Shown piece by piece: positions 1 to 7,684 of a DNA stretch of 35,612 bases. The notes under the pieces are model-generated. The model was given only the letters and a program-made list of their open reading frames with translations. It was not told where the DNA came from and did not search any database. Position numbers and translations under genes: made by a program. Within the stretch, counting starts at the first letter, position 1, and the number at the start of each line of letters is the position of its first letter. Source of the DNA: Pseudomonadales bacterium (lineage in GTDB: Bacteria; Pseudomonadota; Gammaproteobacteria; Pseudomonadales; Azotimanducaceae); the NCBI GenBank assembly GCA_011525295.1, contig WTGV01000005.1:1-35612 (forward strand). Reading direction: 5' to 3'.

Positions 1-938
1 ATCCACCAATGATCAAGGCTTTGAGTCCCTTCACGCAATAGTCCGCCCCAACTCGGCGTAGGCGGCCGTAGTCCAAATCCTAAATAATCTAAAGCTGTTA
101 ACGCGGTCACTCCACCAGCAATCGAAAACGGAATGAAAGTAACAATAACTGAGATTGTATTTGGAAGAATATGAACACCAACGACCCTAGCATTACCCGA
201 ACCTATCGCTCGGGCGGCATTGACATACTCGCGCGCTTTCTCTTTATATGTCGAAGTTCGCATATTCCAAGTCATAGCGGTCCAACCGAATAGGACCATC
301 ACAAACACCAATATCCAAAAGTTGGTCTCAACGATGCTGGCAACAATCATGATCACGTACAAAAAAGGGATCGTGTTCCAGATTTCGATAAGCCGTTGAA
401 AGACAAGGTCAAACACACCACCCCAATAACCCATAGCACAACCAATCGCAATTCCTGCAATATAGGAAAACATGAGAAGAACTAATGAAAAACCCATAGC
501 AATTCGAAAACCATACACTAAGCGAGCCACTATGTCCCTACCAACTCCATCGGTTCCGAGATAGTGTTTAGTGCCCCAAGAAGGTCCAGTAGCTCCGCGA
601 GTGGCCCCTTCAGTCTCTAAAGGATCATAAGGCACTAATGGCATCAATACCCAATTGCCTTCTTTCTCTTCCTTAAAGTGTTGTTTTAGTTCTCGGTAAT
701 TTGTTTCCCAGTCGTAATCCAAACCAAAAGTGTCGCCTGGTATAAACCACGCGTAGGTGGGGAAATACCACTTTCCTTCATAAGAAACGATCAGTGCGCG
801 ACTGTTCACTAACAGCTCTGCGAAACAGCTCAACAGTAACAAAAAGACTAGGATCACTGCCGAATAGTATCCTCGTTTAATCGAGCGAAACCGCTTCCAC
901 TGCTTTACCGTTTGAGGGTCAAGTGAGAGTTTGAACAC
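1..938 (-). CDS. yejE: Peptide ABC transporter permease, YejE/OppC type (3' end beyond window)
   Basis: Inner-membrane permease subunit of a peptide ABC transporter of the Yej (microcin C/peptide) type. About 312 codons are visible before the window edge. The start is GTG, one base after the TAA of yejB. The N-terminus has one TM helix (about residues 27-47) and then the long periplasmic stretch typical of YejE, with GKWYFPTYAWFIPGDTFGLD and NYRELK matching the family. The binding-protein-dependent transport domain follows: YLGTDGVGRDIVARLVYGFR, then the EAA loop region (REYVNAARAIGSGNARVVG, HILPNT) and LDYLGFGLRPPTPSWGGLL near the cut end. Together with yejB it would form the membrane pore. 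The ATPase gene yejF would be expected past the left edge. Family assignment is firm; substrate is inferred. Confidence 0.9.
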   Translation of the reverse strand, partial: MFKLSLDPQTVKQWKRFRSIKRGYYSAVILVFLLLLSCFAELLVNSRALIVSYEGKWYFPTYAWFIPGDTFGLDYDWETNYRELKQHFKEEKEGNWVLMPLVPYDPLETEGATRGATGPSWGTKHYLGTDGVGRDIVARLVYGFRIAMGFSLVLLMFSYIAGIAIGCAMGYWGGVFDLVFQRLIEIWNTIPFLYVIMIVASIVETNFWILVFVMVLFGWTAMTWNMRTSTYKEKAREYVNAARAIGSGNARVVGVHILPNTISVIVTFIPFSIAGGVTALTALDYLGFGLRPPTPSWGGLLREGTQSLDHWW

Positions 939-939
939 G

Positions 940-1989
940 TTACTGATTTGAACCGTCGGCACCAAACTTGACCCTAGGGTCGACAATCGCCACACAGATA
1001 TCTGAGAGAATGTTGCCGACCATAAATAAGAGGGAGGAGATAACAACAATACCCATTACTACAGGGTAGTCTCGATTGACAAGCGAATTAAAGCCCAATA
1101 AACCAAAGCCGTTGATATTGAAAATCAATTCAATTAAAAATGAACCGGTTATGATGAGCGAAAGGTTATTTCCAAAGGAAGTCGCGATAGGAATGAGACT
1201 ATTTCGCAACGCGTGATTGAATACAGCTGATCTGAAATGTAGTCCTTTCGCTACAGCGGTACGAACATAGTCAGCGGCGAGATTATCCATCAAAGAGTTC
1301 TTCATCAGCATCGTCATGAACGCAAAGCTTCCTGCTACATACGCGATCAAGGGTAGTACTGCATGGTGAAGTATGTCTAACACTTTGCCCAACACCGATA
1401 GAGTGTGAAAATTGCTGCTCACAAATCCGCTTAACGGAAACCATTCAAGACCGAATGCAAACGCAGTCAACAAAGCAATCGCAACTACGTAACTGGGTAT
1501 AGCGTACCCAGTAAACACTAATATTGAACTAACGTTATCAAACACAGTTTTGTGCTTGATCGCTTTGACAATCCCAAGTGGAATACAGACTCCGTAGGTG
1601 AGAATCAGCGTTGCCACTCCATAAAAAATCGAAATTGGCAAGCGGGTTCGGATCTCTTTCCAAACTGGCTCGTTGTATTTCGTCGAAGTCCCAAGGTCAA
1701 GTACGAAGAGTTTGCCTAACCAGAGTACATAACTATGGAATGGATTTTTGTCAAAACCGTAGTATTCGGCCATTTGTTGAAGCTGTTCTTCTGATAGAGC
1801 ACTACCACCTTGACTCGCATAATCCGAGGTTTGGCTTACAGCACCTTCAGGACCAGCCATAGTAGCTTCAAGCAAAATTCGTTCGAGTGGACCACCCGGC
1901 ACTATTCGCGTCAGTAGGAACACCAAAAGAGTGACCCCTAAAAACGTGGGGATGATTAGTAAAAATCTCCTGATGAAGTACGTAGTCAA
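940..1989 (-). CDS. yejB: Peptide ABC transporter permease, YejB/DppB type
   Basis: A 349-residue inner-membrane permease, partner of yejE. The first TM helix lies at about residues 8-28 (RRFLLIIPTFLGVTLLVFLL), followed by RIVPGGPLE, the classic YejB/DppB N-terminus. A periplasmic insertion (about residues 36-80, MAGPEGAVSQ to EYYGFD) matches YejB rather than DppB. Further helices follow, then the EAA loop DYVRTAVAKGLHFRSAVFNH and HALRNSLIPI, and the C-terminal VDPRVKFG. yejA, the binding-protein gene that often precedes yejB, is not upstream; a 302-base gap and the vWA gene lie there instead. The ATG at 1989 is in good family register. Peptide transport is inferred from the family. Confidence 0.92.
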   Translation of the reverse strand: MTTYFIRRFLLIIPTFLGVTLLVFLLTRIVPGGPLERILLEATMAGPEGAVSQTSDYASQGGSALSEEQLQQMAEYYGFDKNPFHSYVLWLGKLFVLDLGTSTKYNEPVWKEIRTRLPISIFYGVATLILTYGVCIPLGIVKAIKHKTVFDNVSSILVFTGYAIPSYVVAIALLTAFAFGLEWFPLSGFVSSNFHTLSVLGKVLDILHHAVLPLIAYVAGSFAFMTMLMKNSLMDNLAADYVRTAVAKGLHFRSAVFNHALRNSLIPIATSFGNNLSLIITGSFLIELIFNINGFGLLGFNSLVNRDYPVVMGIVVISSLLFMVGNILSDICVAIVDPRVKFGADGSNQ

Positions 1990-2291
1990 TCAACTACTCC
2001 GATTGGCCTAGAATCAAAATGCATCCATTACTTCGGCAGTCTATGAGACGCTCCAACGTAGTTTAACGTGTAAATGATAATAGTTTCAGAAACAAGTCGT
2101 GAATGTTTCAGCAAACCTGACATACCCTTCGATACAAGCGGAGTTAGTAGTTTGCAACCCTAGTCGCTGATGGTGCGAAATACTGCTTTTTGTTATAGCT
2201 TTTAAAGTCAATCAATGACCGTGTCTCTGCGAAAGAAAATAAGACTTTGAAAAACCGTGAGTTCTCTCCCTGTCCATCCTGAACCGACATC
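1990..2291. other. Intergenic region between the vWA cluster and yejB
   Basis: No convincing gene. It separates the end of the vWA gene (stop at 2292) from the yejB start, both on the minus strand, so it probably carries the yejBE promoter. A TATTAT hexamer on the minus strand (2077-2082) could be a -10 box, but no good -35 stands at 17 bases. I see no strong terminator hairpin and no riboswitch-like structure. Confidence 0.4.
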
Positions 2292-3314
2292 CTAAGGCCA
2301 AGGAATATTGATTGACGGTATGATCGACGGTAGTGGAGATGGAACAGAAAACATTGGATTGGATTCGATAGCGACAAAAGCACCGTCGTAGCGTGCGGTC
2401 AACGCACGCATTAACATGCCAAATCTGTTCCCCGATCCGCCAACCATGTTCCAGAAACCTAACGCGTGAATACGCAGACTGTCCGACTTCACTGATCGAG
2501 ATCGCACCTTTCTATCAATCTGATCCAACAATGTTGTAAATGAACCGCCGGAATATTCGTCTCCCACTACCACAATAGCCATCTTTATGTCGTCGCGATA
2601 AAGATCTCCTATCGCTTCAACGATGCCTTCCGCCGGGCTACTGTTAGAAAAGCTGTACCAAGACTTCATTTTGTGCAGAGCAGCTTTTCGCGCGATAGTG
2701 CTATCTGGAATCCACCGACCACTACCGATTCGCGAAAGATAATGACCATTGTCGTTCATGATTTGAAAACCTTTTATGTCCGGATACAGCAACCAAAATC
2801 TTTCCATCTCTTTAATCACGTGGTCCCAAATCGCTTGCATACTGCCTGAGGTGTCGACGACGAAGGCCAAGTATTCAGAGTCCACTGGAATACCAGAAAG
2901 TTCGGACTCTACCTCCTGAGGTTCTGGAGTTTGTGGTGCAGGTTTAGACAGGATGGCAGCAGTTGCTGCTAAAGCGCTCTGCTGTGTATGGACGGCATCG
3001 AGCTGTGTAATGGTTTGTTGAACCGCCTGTTTAGCTTGTTCGGTCGTATCTTCTATGGATATCGCTTCGGATTCGATGCTCACTAGAAGATCTTGGTTTG
3101 TCTGCAGTTCTTGTGACAAGGCTTTAATTTCTTCATCCACAATGTCGATGGCAACATAGAGCCGTCCAGTTGCACCAAAATCGACACTTTCCGGTTCCTC
3201 TTTCGCTTCTTCGCCTATAGGAAGAATCAGAATCAACAGCACAATAGCACCGAATGCACACGCGATGACATCTAGAAAGCTCAGGGACGTTGGACCAGCT
3301 CGAGAAGTAGACAC
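2292..3314 (-). CDS. Membrane-anchored vWA-domain protein with ExbD/MotB-like N-terminal helix (second copy)
   Basis: 340 residues. One TM helix at about residues 11-33 starts with LSFLDVIACAFGAIVLL, placing Asp15 at the entry of the helix as in ExbD/TolR. A predicted helical region (about 55-120, rich in E, Q and A) follows, then a proline-rich linker (124-135). The vWA domain starts at about 147: FVVDTSGSM carries the MIDAS DxSxS residues (Asp154, Ser156, Ser158), and VVVGDEYSGG provides the later acidic position. The usual MIDAS Thr appears to be Ser (SNSSPAEG). The C-terminus is proline-rich and ends IPWP. It lies 15 bases after the related vWA gene and is last in the cluster. The vWA domain should face the periplasm and bind a protein partner through a metal. 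The partner is unknown. Confidence 0.8.
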   Translation of the reverse strand: MSTSRAGPTSLSFLDVIACAFGAIVLLILILPIGEEAKEEPESVDFGATGRLYVAIDIVDEEIKALSQELQTNQDLLVSIESEAISIEDTTEQAKQAVQQTITQLDAVHTQQSALAATAAILSKPAPQTPEPQEVESELSGIPVDSEYLAFVVDTSGSMQAIWDHVIKEMERFWLLYPDIKGFQIMNDNGHYLSRIGSGRWIPDSTIARKAALHKMKSWYSFSNSSPAEGIVEAIGDLYRDDIKMAIVVVGDEYSGGSFTTLLDQIDRKVRSRSVKSDSLRIHALGFWNMVGGSGNRFGMLMRALTARYDGAFVAIESNPMFSVPSPLPSIIPSINIPWP

Positions 3315-3329
3315 AGTCTTGTCGCTCGT

Positions 3330-4466
3330 CTAAATTGGCGGCCAATTCGGCGCAGGTGTTAACACTCGACCGCCAGAGTTTGACGCGAATGTCCAATATT
3401 TGCGCATCGCTCCAGCGTCGCCTTCAAGTGGTAGCAGAATGGTGCTAATTTCAGTCTTCGGAAACTCCCGTTCAAATAACTTGACCGCTCGATCAAAAAT
3501 CCGTCCCCGACATACCGGTGACAGGCGCGCTGGCGAAGAACATCCACGAATCGAACGAAGTCGCGCGGTACCCGGTACAGTCGGTAATCCGTCTGTAATC
3601 AAAATCACTTGTTTGGGTTTGGGGTCTAGGGTTGCAATGACTTCAAAGGCTGATTCCAAATTTGTCGGTCCATTTGCTTCAGTCTTAAGTATCGACTGTT
3701 GAATCTCCCGAAACGTGTTCCCTGGATCTCCTCGAGTCAACCACTTTAGTGTCGTACCGGAAGCAATCTCTTTACCGGATAGGTCCGTCACAGAATCGCT
3801 GAACGTGAGCACTTGAAACGAATTACCAAGATCGACATGTTTGAAAGCCCAACCGACTGTGTTTCGGGCGGTCACCCACTTTGGCGCCGTGTCCCGATAG
3901 TGGGGGTGAGCGGCGCGCAACCGCACAATCTCAACCAAGGAATGGTCGAGCATGCTCGCCGAGCGATCCAACAAAATGACAACTCCATCAGATCGCACAT
4001 GAATACCACCTAGTTGTCCCGTTTGACCTGCAACTGATTCGGCTTCCTCTGCTACAGCTCTTTGCGCTTCACGCTGCGCTTGAAGATCAGTAACGGTTTC
4101 TTTTGCCGTCTCTAAGTCTGAACGTGCTTGACTCAATGCACTGAGTTGTTCCAACAGTTCTTGCTGACTCTGTTTCTGTTGTTCGGTTAGTGCTTCTCTA
4201 TTTTCAACTGCCTCGCGAAGTTGACTTTGAGAAACTAGCAACTCTGCTTCTAGAGCTGCTTTCTCCGAGAGTCGATCATCTAGTTGTTGTTGAATCCGCG
4301 CATGTCTCGCCGCAACATCTTGCGATGAGTCTGAAGCTACTTCGGCGACCCCATGTTTAAGTATCAACAGTAGTAGGATTGAAGCACCGAGCCCGCAACT
4401 CAATACATCAAGGAACGATAGCCCAAATCCTATGGTGTCGTCCCGTCTTACCTTGTTTCCGCTCAC
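3330..4466 (-). CDS. Membrane-anchored coiled-coil vWA-domain protein with ExbD/MotB-like N-terminal helix (first copy)
   Basis: 378 residues. One TM helix (about 16-37) begins GLSFLDVLSCGLGASILL, with Asp20 at the same place as Asp15 of the next gene. A long coiled coil (about 45-145, Q/E/L/A-rich heptads) follows, then a vWA domain from about 160 with an intact MIDAS: DRSAS (Asp167, Ser169, Ser171), Thr268 in GPTN, and Asp292 in ITDG. The C-terminus ends PAPNWPPI. The gene overlaps the TolQ/ExbB-like gene by four bases (ATGA), so translation is probably coupled. The TM-plus-periplasmic-domain layout beside a TolQ/ExbB channel suggests an ExbD/MotB-like stator partner in which vWA replaces the usual domain. 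This role is inferred from architecture and order. Confidence 0.82.
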   Translation of the reverse strand: MSGNKVRRDDTIGFGLSFLDVLSCGLGASILLLLILKHGVAEVASDSSQDVAARHARIQQQLDDRLSEKAALEAELLVSQSQLREAVENREALTEQQKQSQQELLEQLSALSQARSDLETAKETVTDLQAQREAQRAVAEEAESVAGQTGQLGGIHVRSDGVVILLDRSASMLDHSLVEIVRLRAAHPHYRDTAPKWVTARNTVGWAFKHVDLGNSFQVLTFSDSVTDLSGKEIASGTTLKWLTRGDPGNTFREIQQSILKTEANGPTNLESAFEVIATLDPKPKQVILITDGLPTVPGTARLRSIRGCSSPARLSPVCRGRIFDRAVKLFEREFPKTEISTILLPLEGDAGAMRKYWTFASNSGGRVLTPAPNWPPI

Positions 4467-5317
4467 TGTTTCTCAACAGAAATACTTTCTCGTGCCTCAG
4501 GTGAGTTCATTCGTACGCTCAACACAGGTATAAAGGTCGACGACACATAGTTCTTGAACTGCGCGACCAGTCGCTCCTCGCGACCGTGCAAAGAGTTAGA
4601 TATGAACATGAGGAACAAACTGAGCGCCAATGCCACCCAGGTTGAATTGAACGCGACACCTAGACTAGCTGCCACTCCAGTGATCTTTCCTTCATCCAGA
4701 GCTTCGTTTGCAAGACTGAGGGCGACGCCGATACCTCGCACAGTACCCAAAAAACCGATTGATGGAATTGCCCACAGAATGTACTTTGAAATCGCTAGCT
4801 TCGAGTTTAACAGTTCCAAGTGTAGATCACAAACTTCCATTGCAACGTCATTCGCCTCTTGAAAGTTTCTGTTCAAACGAATCCGTCGAACGGCAAGGTC
4901 AAGCGCGTTGACCAGCTGAGAATCTGTAAGGGTTTCCTTTAACTGGGCAACCCTCTTCTCTACGAAGTCCAGCGTGTTCGCGCTACTCTCTTCGTCGATT
5001 TGTTGCATGCGATCTAGATGCAAGATGTCTAGGTCGAGTAGGTAGCTATCGCTTTGGAAGATTCGATAACGAAAAAACCACAACCAAAGACACCACAGAG
5101 TCAATACAACGCAGCTGGCTTGTTCCCAATCTTTGACCAAAATATAAAACGTACGTGGAGGTACGGTACCCTCTGCTTCCGCGACTCTTAGTATTTCCTG
5201 TGCTTCTGGGCTAATCCAGAGTAGGTAAATGAGGCAAACGACCCCAATACTCAAACACAAACCGGCGAGATCGATTGCTAACGTGAAGTGTGTTATCGAC
5301 TTTCTACTTTGCGACAT
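4463..5317 (-). CDS. MotA/TolQ/ExbB-family proton channel protein
   Basis: 284 residues with four TM helices (about 13-34, 66-83, 178-202, 217-240). The C-terminal pair is the conserved MotA/TolQ/ExbB core: ILWAIPSIGFLGTVRGIGVA, then GVAASLGVAFNSTWVALALS with a Thr in the last helix as in ExbB/TolQ. The loop between helices 2 and 3 is long and helical (about 90-175), the expected cytoplasmic part. These channels form pentamers around an ExbD/TolR/MotB dimer and convert ion flow into movement. No separate exbD or tolR is nearby; the two downstream TM-vWA genes take that place. Upstream is a small acidic anchored protein, 31 bases away. It is not a close match to tolQ or exbB proper, so I give no symbol. 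Confidence 0.88.
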   Translation of the reverse strand: MSQSRKSITHFTLAIDLAGLCLSIGVVCLIYLLWISPEAQEILRVAEAEGTVPPRTFYILVKDWEQASCVVLTLWCLWLWFFRYRIFQSDSYLLDLDILHLDRMQQIDEESSANTLDFVEKRVAQLKETLTDSQLVNALDLAVRRIRLNRNFQEANDVAMEVCDLHLELLNSKLAISKYILWAIPSIGFLGTVRGIGVALSLANEALDEGKITGVAASLGVAFNSTWVALALSLFLMFISNSLHGREERLVAQFKNYVSSTFIPVLSVRMNSPEARESISVEKQ

Positions 5318-5348
5318 GGTGTTAATCGTTACAAGCTGTTCCTAGATA

Positions 5349-5669
5349 TCAAATGTCTTGGGGAAGGTCTATGTCGTAATTGACCGGTATTTTTGTAGCT
5401 ACTGGTAAGCGCTTCCAAGGAGCTGTCGGAGGAGGAGTGGCTTCCTCCGTATCTTCTGTTTCAGTTTCAACGACCGATTCAGTCTCTTCGGAATCTTTTG
5501 CTTGTTCTTCGGAATCGGGTTCGGACTTCTCGTCTTCAGTTTCTTCAACGGGTACTTCCTCTTCCGAATCAGCTTCTTCGACTTCGTCCTCGTCAGTATT
5601 GACTCCGAACGCAAGGAAAACCAGCACTAGAAGGATAAACCGGATGAGAAGACTCTTCACAGAAACCAC
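5349..5669 (-). CDS. Small membrane-anchored acidic protein, unknown function
   Basis: 106 residues, no recognised family. One hydrophobic segment at about residues 6-22 (LLIRFILLVLVFLAFGV) acts as a signal or anchor. A strongly acidic, low-complexity stretch (about 25-78, mostly E, D, S, T) follows, then a proline-containing tail (TPPPTAPWKRLP) and a short end with no cysteine. The start overlaps the 3' end of the SUMF1-domain gene by 13 bases, and the TolQ/ExbB-like gene follows. Composition alone could be disorder, but its place in an unbroken cluster and the clean signal-anchor make it a likely real gene. The anchor plus extended linker loosely recalls TonB-type transducers; that is only an idea. 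Confidence 0.65.
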   Translation of the reverse strand: MVSVKSLLIRFILLVLVFLAFGVNTDEDEVEEADSEEEVPVEETEDEKSEPDSEEQAKDSEETESVVETETEDTEEATPPPTAPWKRLPVATKIPVNYDIDLPQDI

Positions 5670-7684
5670 CGCGCGACGCGAAAACCAACGGTTTCGTCTT
5701 TAAAACCGACAATACGACGGAAATTGATTGCTGCTTCATGCAGTTTCGTGGTCTGGAAATTTGCACCTTTGACTATCCGGTCGATTCCTCGACTGGGTCC
5801 CATCGGATCCAGCAGGGGTTGATCCCATCCTTCGTAGGTGGTCCCAAAATAGTCAAACACCCACTCCGCGGCATTGCCTGCGAGATCGTGAATCCCATTG
5901 ACGTTGCGTCGATAAGAACCGACAGGCGCGAGTTCTCTATGACTGTCACCGTAGTCCTCAATATAGCCCCGCAAAGCGCTGCGGGTTTCAAATCCCGCTA
6001 GATTTCCAACTTGCGACGGAGGTTTCGTTCCATCCCCCCACACAAATGGACCTACGACTTTTTCTTCGGCGAAGTAGTAATAAGTAATCAGTTCCCATTC
6101 TGCTTCTGTAGGAAGTCGGTACCCGTTGCTTCCTAAGTCAACACTCACTTTTCCTCCGCTACCGATAGCATAGGCGAGATCCAAGCCCTCTGACTCACTG
6201 AGCCAGTTGCAAAACTTCGCCGCATCCAGCCAAGAAATATCAGTGATAGGGAGATTTTCATCCGCAGAAGTGGTCTTTAAAGAAGTGTCATACTTCGCGT
6301 ATTCCTTGCGGCGAATTTCATGGACTCCAAAGTAAAACGGGCGTGTGATTTCGAACTCTCGAACGCGTTGGCGATCGTCTTCCATGAGATATCCAGGTAC
6401 GAGCAAACGAAATTTTGCTGTTGGGAATTTCTTGAGTTGGATCGTTTCTTGGACTCGCACCAGTTCTGGTGCTTCGTTGTACGCATGTCGTGCCATATCG
6501 ACAAGTTCAAAATCTAGCTCTCGTGCTTGATGTTCTTCTGGTGCAATCGTCACCGACTGCGACGCAAATCCTTCCCTGCTCACTACCAGAATGTCACCTG
6601 CAGTCACATTTAAGGTTTGAGGAGATGAACCAAGGCTCTTGTCATTCAAGACAAGATTTGCTTTTGGATGCGCAGAGACTTTCACATCGAATCGAATTTC
6701 TTCAAGTTCGAATTCTCTAGTAACCGTATCTCCGGGTCGAATTTGCACGGTACTGGTTTCCGTATGATAGTTAGGCTTACGAAGTTCTACCTTCACGGAC
6801 GACTTGTCAAACTCGAGCTGCGTCGGTGTACTACCGACAAACTGACCATCTACAAAAATAGAAGCTGCAGTTGGCGTGGACACAAAATTAACGGTTCCAG
6901 GGGCACTTGCAAGATTCACAGTCCCTAAGTCTAGATGCGAGTTTGATTCCACGGCAAAGGGTAACCGTTTGCTGACATAACCTTCCAGCTCAAACTCCAG
7001 AACGTGACTCTTTGCCACAACACTCTGTCGCACTTCTCCTGTTCCTATCGACGTACCATTGAGCAGTATGTCAGCAGAATCTGGTAGTACCTTAATCGAA
7101 AATGATCCTCGAGGAAGCGCTGCAAAACTAACGGTTTGCTTCTCTCCGTAACCGATAACTTCGACGAATTGAGTACTGTCATACTCGTGGGGTCCTTGTA
7201 CTCGCAACTCATGCGGTCCTGCAGGTAACTCGATTGTCTCCGGTGCTACATCATAGAGTTGTGTGTTGTTGGCTAAAAGCGAGTACTCGCTTCTGGACTC
7301 GTCTTGAAGAAAATTTAACTCGATGGAAATTGTTCCTGGTCGTGGTTGTAGAGTTACGCTGACTGGCGACTCTGTTGTGCGGTCTAAGGCCACAGTCTCA
7401 GGATAAAAGCCCTCTGCAACAGCTTCCACTTCGATGGAACCAAAGAAGTGGACATTCCGACCTAGTGCTATACTGAACCCTTTTGTACTAACTATAGCAC
7501 TACTGTCCAAGGCACGTCCTGGCGCGATGTTGACTGTTACCGTTTTGACTAACAACAGCAATGTAGTGAGAATTCCCACTACGACAACCGCGAGACCGAC
7601 GATAGTTATGGTACGCCGGCGAGCTCGCCGAATGTGTAAAACGTCTGCTATTTCATCCCGAATCGCGGTTTCAGAATCGGGCAC
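5657..7684 (-). CDS. Membrane-anchored PEGA-repeat protein with degenerate SUMF1/FGE domain
   Basis: 675 residues. A short Arg-rich cytoplasmic N-terminus leads to a TM helix (about 26-47). Four PEGA-like beta repeats follow (about 117-190, 192-258, 262-329, 331-395), shown by motifs such as SIFVDGQFVGSTPTQLEF and VEGYVSK-type turns (ELEGYVSKRL). The C-terminal 255 residues are a SUMF1/FGE-sulfatase fold: GYRLPTEAEWE (521-531), DLAGNAAEWVFD (600-611), RIVKGANF (636-643) and a final GFRVAR. The paired copper-binding cysteines of active formylglycine-generating enzymes, expected after the VKGG motif, are absent, so oxidase activity is unlikely. A binding or structural periplasmic role is inferred. 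The start overlaps the upstream TPR-like gene by 14 bases. Confidence 0.85.
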   Translation of the reverse strand: MPDSETAIRDEIADVLHIRRARRRTITIVGLAVVVVGILTTLLLLVKTVTVNIAPGRALDSSAIVSTKGFSIALGRNVHFFGSIEVEAVAEGFYPETVALDRTTESPVSVTLQPRPGTISIELNFLQDESRSEYSLLANNTQLYDVAPETIELPAGPHELRVQGPHEYDSTQFVEVIGYGEKQTVSFAALPRGSFSIKVLPDSADILLNGTSIGTGEVRQSVVAKSHVLEFELEGYVSKRLPFAVESNSHLDLGTVNLASAPGTVNFVSTPTAASIFVDGQFVGSTPTQLEFDKSSVKVELRKPNYHTETSTVQIRPGDTVTREFELEEIRFDVKVSAHPKANLVLNDKSLGSSPQTLNVTAGDILVVSREGFASQSVTIAPEEHQARELDFELVDMARHAYNEAPELVRVQETIQLKKFPTAKFRLLVPGYLMEDDRQRVREFEITRPFYFGVHEIRRKEYAKYDTSLKTTSADENLPITDISWLDAAKFCNWLSESEGLDLAYAIGSGGKVSVDLGSNGYRLPTEAEWELITYYYFAEEKVVGPFVWGDGTKPPSQVGNLAGFETRSALRGYIEDYGDSHRELAPVGSYRRNVNGIHDLAGNAAEWVFDYFGTTYEGWDQPLLDPMGPSRGIDRIVKGANFQTTKLHEAAINFRRIVGFKDETVGFRVARWFL

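Noticed and set aside
2144..2383. 79-codon minus-strand frame after the vWA gene
   Set aside because: It overlaps the end of the vWA gene in another frame and has no coding pattern.
2292..5317. Zorya-type anti-phage system (ZorA/ZorB) as explanation for the channel plus TM protein
   Set aside because: The partner proteins have vWA, not OmpA-like, domains; the channel lacks the long ZorA tail; no helicase or nuclease gene is nearby.
5380..5703. Ser-rich open frame on the plus strand opposite the acidic protein
   Set aside because: It is the antisense reading of Glu/Asp-rich codons (GAA/GAG read as TTC/CTC-TCT), has no start context and no family.
5657..7684. Active formylglycine-generating enzyme or ergothioneine-type oxygenase
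   Set aside because: The FGE cysteines are missing and no sulfatase gene is nearby; only the fold motifs are kept.
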